From an uncultured Bacteroidota bacterium (lineage in GTDB: Bacteria > Bacteroidota > Bacteroidia > Chitinophagales > Chitinophagaceae): a DNA stretch of 64,000 nucleotides. Made by a program: the position numbers and the translations under genes. The stretch spans positions 18,650 through 82,649 of the forward strand of contig CAINUN010000100.1 in assembly GCA_903853805.1 (NCBI GenBank). Direction: 5' to 3'. Shown piece after piece: positions 60,712-64,000 of the stretch (positions are counted from its first letter, which is position 1; the number at the start of each line of letters is the position of its first letter). The notes under the pieces were generated by a model. That model made no database searches, had not been told where the DNA came from, and saw only the letters and a program-made list of their open reading frames with translations.

Positions 60712-60913
60712 TATACAGTGCAAATCTGAATTTGATTCCATCTTGTTTCTGAAAATCAGTTTTTTGGGGATTTTTAATTTAAGGTAGAATTTTATGTTTT
60801 TTAAAGAAAGCAAATTCTCTATTTGGACTTGATAATTTAGTTTTTTGAAACTGACTTGAATACCATTGAATTTAATTGTTGATAATTTGATAACTTTAGT
60901 ACAAGTTTTTTGT

Positions 60914-60921
60914 TACATTTG
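60914..60921 (+). promoter_or_regulatory. Candidate -7 box TACATTTG upstream of the large surface-protein gene
   Basis: Matches TAnnTTTG; -33 element not clearly placed. Confidence 0.4.
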
Positions 60922-60943
60922 CATTTTAAAAGCTTGTTAAGTG

Positions 60944-60962
60944 ATTGTTAACCGTTAACAAT
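60944..60962. repeat. Perfect palindrome ATTGTTAAC-C-GTTAACAAT
   Basis: 9-bp arms, 1-nt centre, between the candidate promoter and the start codon at 61036. Confidence 0.85.
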
Positions 60963-61035
60963 TTGAAATTAACAAATGCTGACCAACTATTTTTAACCAT
61001 TATTCCTAATTTCTTTAACCAAGAAAACATCTTTT

Positions 61036-64000
61036 ATGAGGAACTTGAGAGTTTTGCAAACAGGATTAATATGCCTTTTTGTAGTGTTTTGTACCCTAAC
61101 AACCGCTTTTGGTCAGTCAGGGTCAGTTTTACATTTCGATGGTACAGATGATTTTATTGATATTCCTGCTTCAATAACAGCTGACAACGAAAGTCAAACT
61201 GTTGAGTTTTACTTTAAATACTCAACTTTGCCGCTAGTAAATTCGCCAATCGTAATTAGAGGTGATGATAATTTTGGTGGATGGAGTATTGAACTTCAGC
61301 TTCGCACAGATGGTAAACTAGGCAGTTACAAATGTTGTATGACAGCAATTTCTCACCCTGTTGGTAATACAACTTTGAGTGCTAATACTTGGTATCATTT
61401 AGCTATGGTTCATGATGCATCAAATGGTAATACTAGAGTATACATCAACGGGTCATTAGAAATGACTGGTTTATACAATACAAATTTGGACTTAAGGTCA
61501 TCCAGTGTTGGTTATCGATTTGGACGTGAGAATATGGCTTACACCTATGGTGGTACAACCACTGGTTTTATAAATGAGTATATTGACGAAATTCAGATAT
61601 GGAATACTGCTAGATCTGCTTCTGAAATTTCAACTGATATGGGTGGTTATAGTGGATCTTATTCTTCAAATTTGAAGTTTTATGCTCAACTAAATGAGGG
61701 TACTGCAAACGCTAATAATACAGGTATTTCTTCTACTTTAGTGGATGCAACAGGTAACTCTAGTGCTACCATGTATAATTTTGCTAAGACTGGTAATACG
61801 AGTAATTGGATTTCCCCTACATTTTCCACAGATGCTAATTTATCAAATTTTACACTTAGTTCAGGTACTTTATCACCTAGTTTTTCATCAGGAACAATAT
61901 CTTATACGGCAAGTGTTTCAAGTGCCACATCATCAGTTACCGTAACTCCAACCGCAGCTGACGGAAATGCTACAATTCAAGCAAGGGTTAATGGTAGTTC
62001 TTATACAAGTGTGACTAGCGGAAATGCATCTTCAGCACTTTCTCTAAACTTTGGAACAAATACAATAGATGTAAAAGTAACAGCAGAAGATGGTAGTACT
62101 ATTAAAACCTACACCACTACTGTTACTAGAAGTAATTATTCAGCTAATTCAAATGGAGATTGGAATACAGCATCTACTTGGGTTGGAAATGCTGTTCCAC
62201 TGAGTAATTCAGAGGTTGACATTAATGCTAATGTAACAATTAATTCAGGTACAATAACAGTCAATAATCTTATAATAAATAATGGTTATTCATTAACTCT
62301 TGCCTCTGGAGCGTCAATACTAGTAAATGGTACTACTACATTAAATGGCAATGGAAAATTAATTGTTCCAACAGGTGCTTTTTTAACCCAAACAGTGAGT
62401 GGTTCACCGGTTACTTTTCCATTAGTACCAAATTCTGGAAGTTCAAATATTCCATTGTCTATTTCAAATGGTGGTGGTGTTTCCTTTAGTGTTGGTACAT
62501 CTGCTACAGGTCCTTTTTCAGGTGTAAATGGTAACTTGTCTGCTTATTCCGCTGCAAAATCAGTATCAAGACAGTTTGATATTACGCCAAGTTCACAACC
62601 TGGAAGTGCTACTATCAGTTTTCAATTTGTTGCATCCGATTTACCTGCTGGTGTTTCACCAACAAGTACTAAAGCACTTTTTCACTATAATGGGTCTGGT
62701 TGGGATCAAGTGGCAACAGCTACCCCAACTGGTTCTGGGCCATATAATGTAAGTTTTAATTACTCTGGTTCTTTCTCTCCATTTTCATTTGGAAATCCAC
62801 CAACTACAAACGCTGATTTAGACAATTTGACATTAACTAGTCCGTCAACTACCATAAGTCCTTCTTTTGCAGCAGGTACCTATTCATATCAAGCATGTAT
62901 TTCAAGTGCATTAGCTAGTATTTCTGTTACCCCTACTGTAGCTTCAGGTTATGGCGGAATTGTAGAATATCAGCTTAATGGTGGTGGGTATTCATCGACA
63001 CCTGATGCAACCCCAATTATTTTGTCTTTAATTGCTGGTACAAATACAGTAGATATTAAAGTGACATCACAAGATGCTACCAATACAAATACTTATACTG
63101 TTACTTTATATAGAAACCCTACCGCATTATTTACCTTAAATGATAACACACAATGTTTGACGGGAAACTCTATAGTCATGACGGATGCATCATCAAACGG
63201 AAGTGGAACAATTAATACATGGGCATGGAGTGTAGCAGGTGGCACACCAAATACTTTTGCAGTACAAGGTCCTAATACTACTTCTTATGCAGCTTCAGGT
63301 AATAAAACCATTAACCTAACTGTTACCGATAACAATGGTTGTAGTAACGCAACCGCATACAGCAACAACGTTACAATATATGCAATGCCAACCGCATCAT
63401 TTACCTTAAATGATAACACACAATGTTTGACAGGTAACTCTGTAGTTATGACGGATGCATCATCAAATGGAAGTGGAACAATTAATACATGGGCATGGAG
63501 TGTAGCAGGTGGCACACCAAATACTTTTGCAGTACAAGGGCCTAATACTACTTCTTATGCAACTTCAGGTAATAAAACCATTAACCTAACAGTTACCGAT
63601 GATAATGGTTGTAGTAATTCAACTGCATACAGCAACAACGTTACAATATATGCACAACCAACCGCATCATTTACCTTAAACGATAACACACAATGTTTGA
63701 CTGGTAACTCTGTTGTCATGACGGATGCTTCATCAAACGGAAGTGGAACTATTAATACATGGGCATGGAGTGTAGCAGGCGGTTCACCGAATACTTTTGC
63801 GGTGCAAGGTCCAAACACTACTTCTTATGCAACTTCTGGTAATAAGACTATTAATTTAACTGTTACAGATAACAATGGCTGTAGTAATTCAACTGCTTAC
63901 AGCAATAACGTTACGATATATGCAATGCCAACTGCAGCCTTTACTTTAAATGATAACACACAATGTTTGATAGGTAATTCTGTTGTCATGACGGATGCAT
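61036..64000 (+). CDS. Large secreted surface protein: LamG-like, two cadherin-like beta-sandwich domains and PKD-like repeats (3' end beyond window)
   Basis: Open frame from ATG 61036 (missing from ORF track because it does not close): MRNLRVLQTGLICLFVVFCTLTTAFGQSGSVLHFDGTDDFIDIP...NTWYHLAMVHDASNGNTRVYINGSLE; LSNFTLSSGTLSPSFSSGTISYTASV; TASFTLNDNTQCLTGNSVVMTDASSNGSGTINTWAWSVAGG. Confidence 0.85.
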   Translation, partial: MRNLRVLQTGLICLFVVFCTLTTAFGQSGSVLHFDGTDDFIDIPASITADNESQTVEFYFKYSTLPLVNSPIVIRGDDNFGGWSIELQLRTDGKLGSYKCCMTAISHPVGNTTLSANTWYHLAMVHDASNGNTRVYINGSLEMTGLYNTNLDLRSSSVGYRFGRENMAYTYGGTTTGFINEYIDEIQIWNTARSASEISTDMGGYSGSYSSNLKFYAQLNEGTANANNTGISSTLVDATGNSSATMYNFAKTGNTSNWISPTFSTDANLSNFTLSSGTLSPSFSSGTISYTASVSSATSSVTVTPTAADGNATIQARVNGSSYTSVTSGNASSALSLNFGTNTIDVKVTAEDGSTIKTYTTTVTRSNYSANSNGDWNTASTWVGNAVPLSNSEVDINANVTINSGTITVNNLIINNGYSLTLASGASILVNGTTTLNGNGKLIVPTGAFLTQTVSGSPVTFPLVPNSGSSNIPLSISNGGGVSFSVGTSATGPFSGVNGNLSAYSAAKSVSRQFDITPSSQPGSATISFQFVASDLPAGVSPTSTKALFHYNGSGWDQVATATPTGSGPYNVSFNYSGSFSPFSFGNPPTTNADLDNLTLTSPSTTISPSFAAGTYSYQACISSALASISVTPTVASGYGGIVEYQLNGGGYSSTPDATPIILSLIAGTNTVDIKVTSQDATNTNTYTVTLYRNPTALFTLNDNTQCLTGNSIVMTDASSNGSGTINTWAWSVAGGTPNTFAVQGPNTTSYAASGNKTINLTVTDNNGCSNATAYSNNVTIYAMPTASFTLNDNTQCLTGNSVVMTDASSNGSGTINTWAWSVAGGTPNTFAVQGPNTTSYATSGNKTINLTVTDDNGCSNSTAYSNNVTIYAQPTASFTLNDNTQCLTGNSVVMTDASSNGSGTINTWAWSVAGGSPNTFAVQGPNTTSYATSGNKTINLTVTDNNGCSNSTAYSNNVTIYAMPTAAFTLNDNTQCLIGNSVVMTDA
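63121..64000 (+). repeat. Near-identical 270-bp (90-aa) tandem coding repeats, three complete plus a partial fourth
   Basis: CAATGTTTGA recurs at 63151, 63421, 63691, 63961: exactly 270-nt spacing. Confidence 0.95.

Noticed and set aside
63285-63818. Minus-strand ORFs 63285..63515 and 63555..63818 with near-identical sequences
   Set aside because: Antisense shadows of the 270-bp coding repeats of the + strand surface protein.

Overview
The window is ordinary Bacteroidota chromosome (AT-rich, T9SS cargo proteins, TAnnTTTG promoters), mostly housekeeping genes: gpsA, frr, rpsT, rplS/trmD/rimM, metG, nnrDE, xth, rpsA, deoC, fusA, pdhB, an archaeal-type methylmalonyl-CoA mutase alpha subunit, an acyl-CoA carboxylase beta subunit, miaE and an M13 peptidase. 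I found no CRISPR array, rRNA, tRNA, prophage or IS element. The points most worth checking are: (1) a CusA-type RND pump split into two frames with an ATGA overlap at the left edge; (2) a YoeB-type toxin with an in-frame TAG where the family has a conserved Trp, beside an intact small upstream ORF; (3) a compact YHYH(T9SS)-MbnH-MbnP operon; (4) a monoheme cytochrome / porin / monoheme lipo-cytochrome operon; (5) a large LamG/cadherin-like/PKD surface protein running off the right edge, with near-identical 270-bp repeats and a perfect 19-nt palindrome upstream; (6) several short intergenic repeat families (42-bp hairpin repeats, 42-43-bp degenerate repeats, 21-bp repeats, and a perfect 19-bp inverted repeat with a 2-nt spacer); (7) an orphan terminator in a ~700-bp gap. 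No finding is demonstrably a new system. The YHYH-MbnPH and porin-cytochrome loci are the best candidates. All family calls were made by reading the translations, with no database search.
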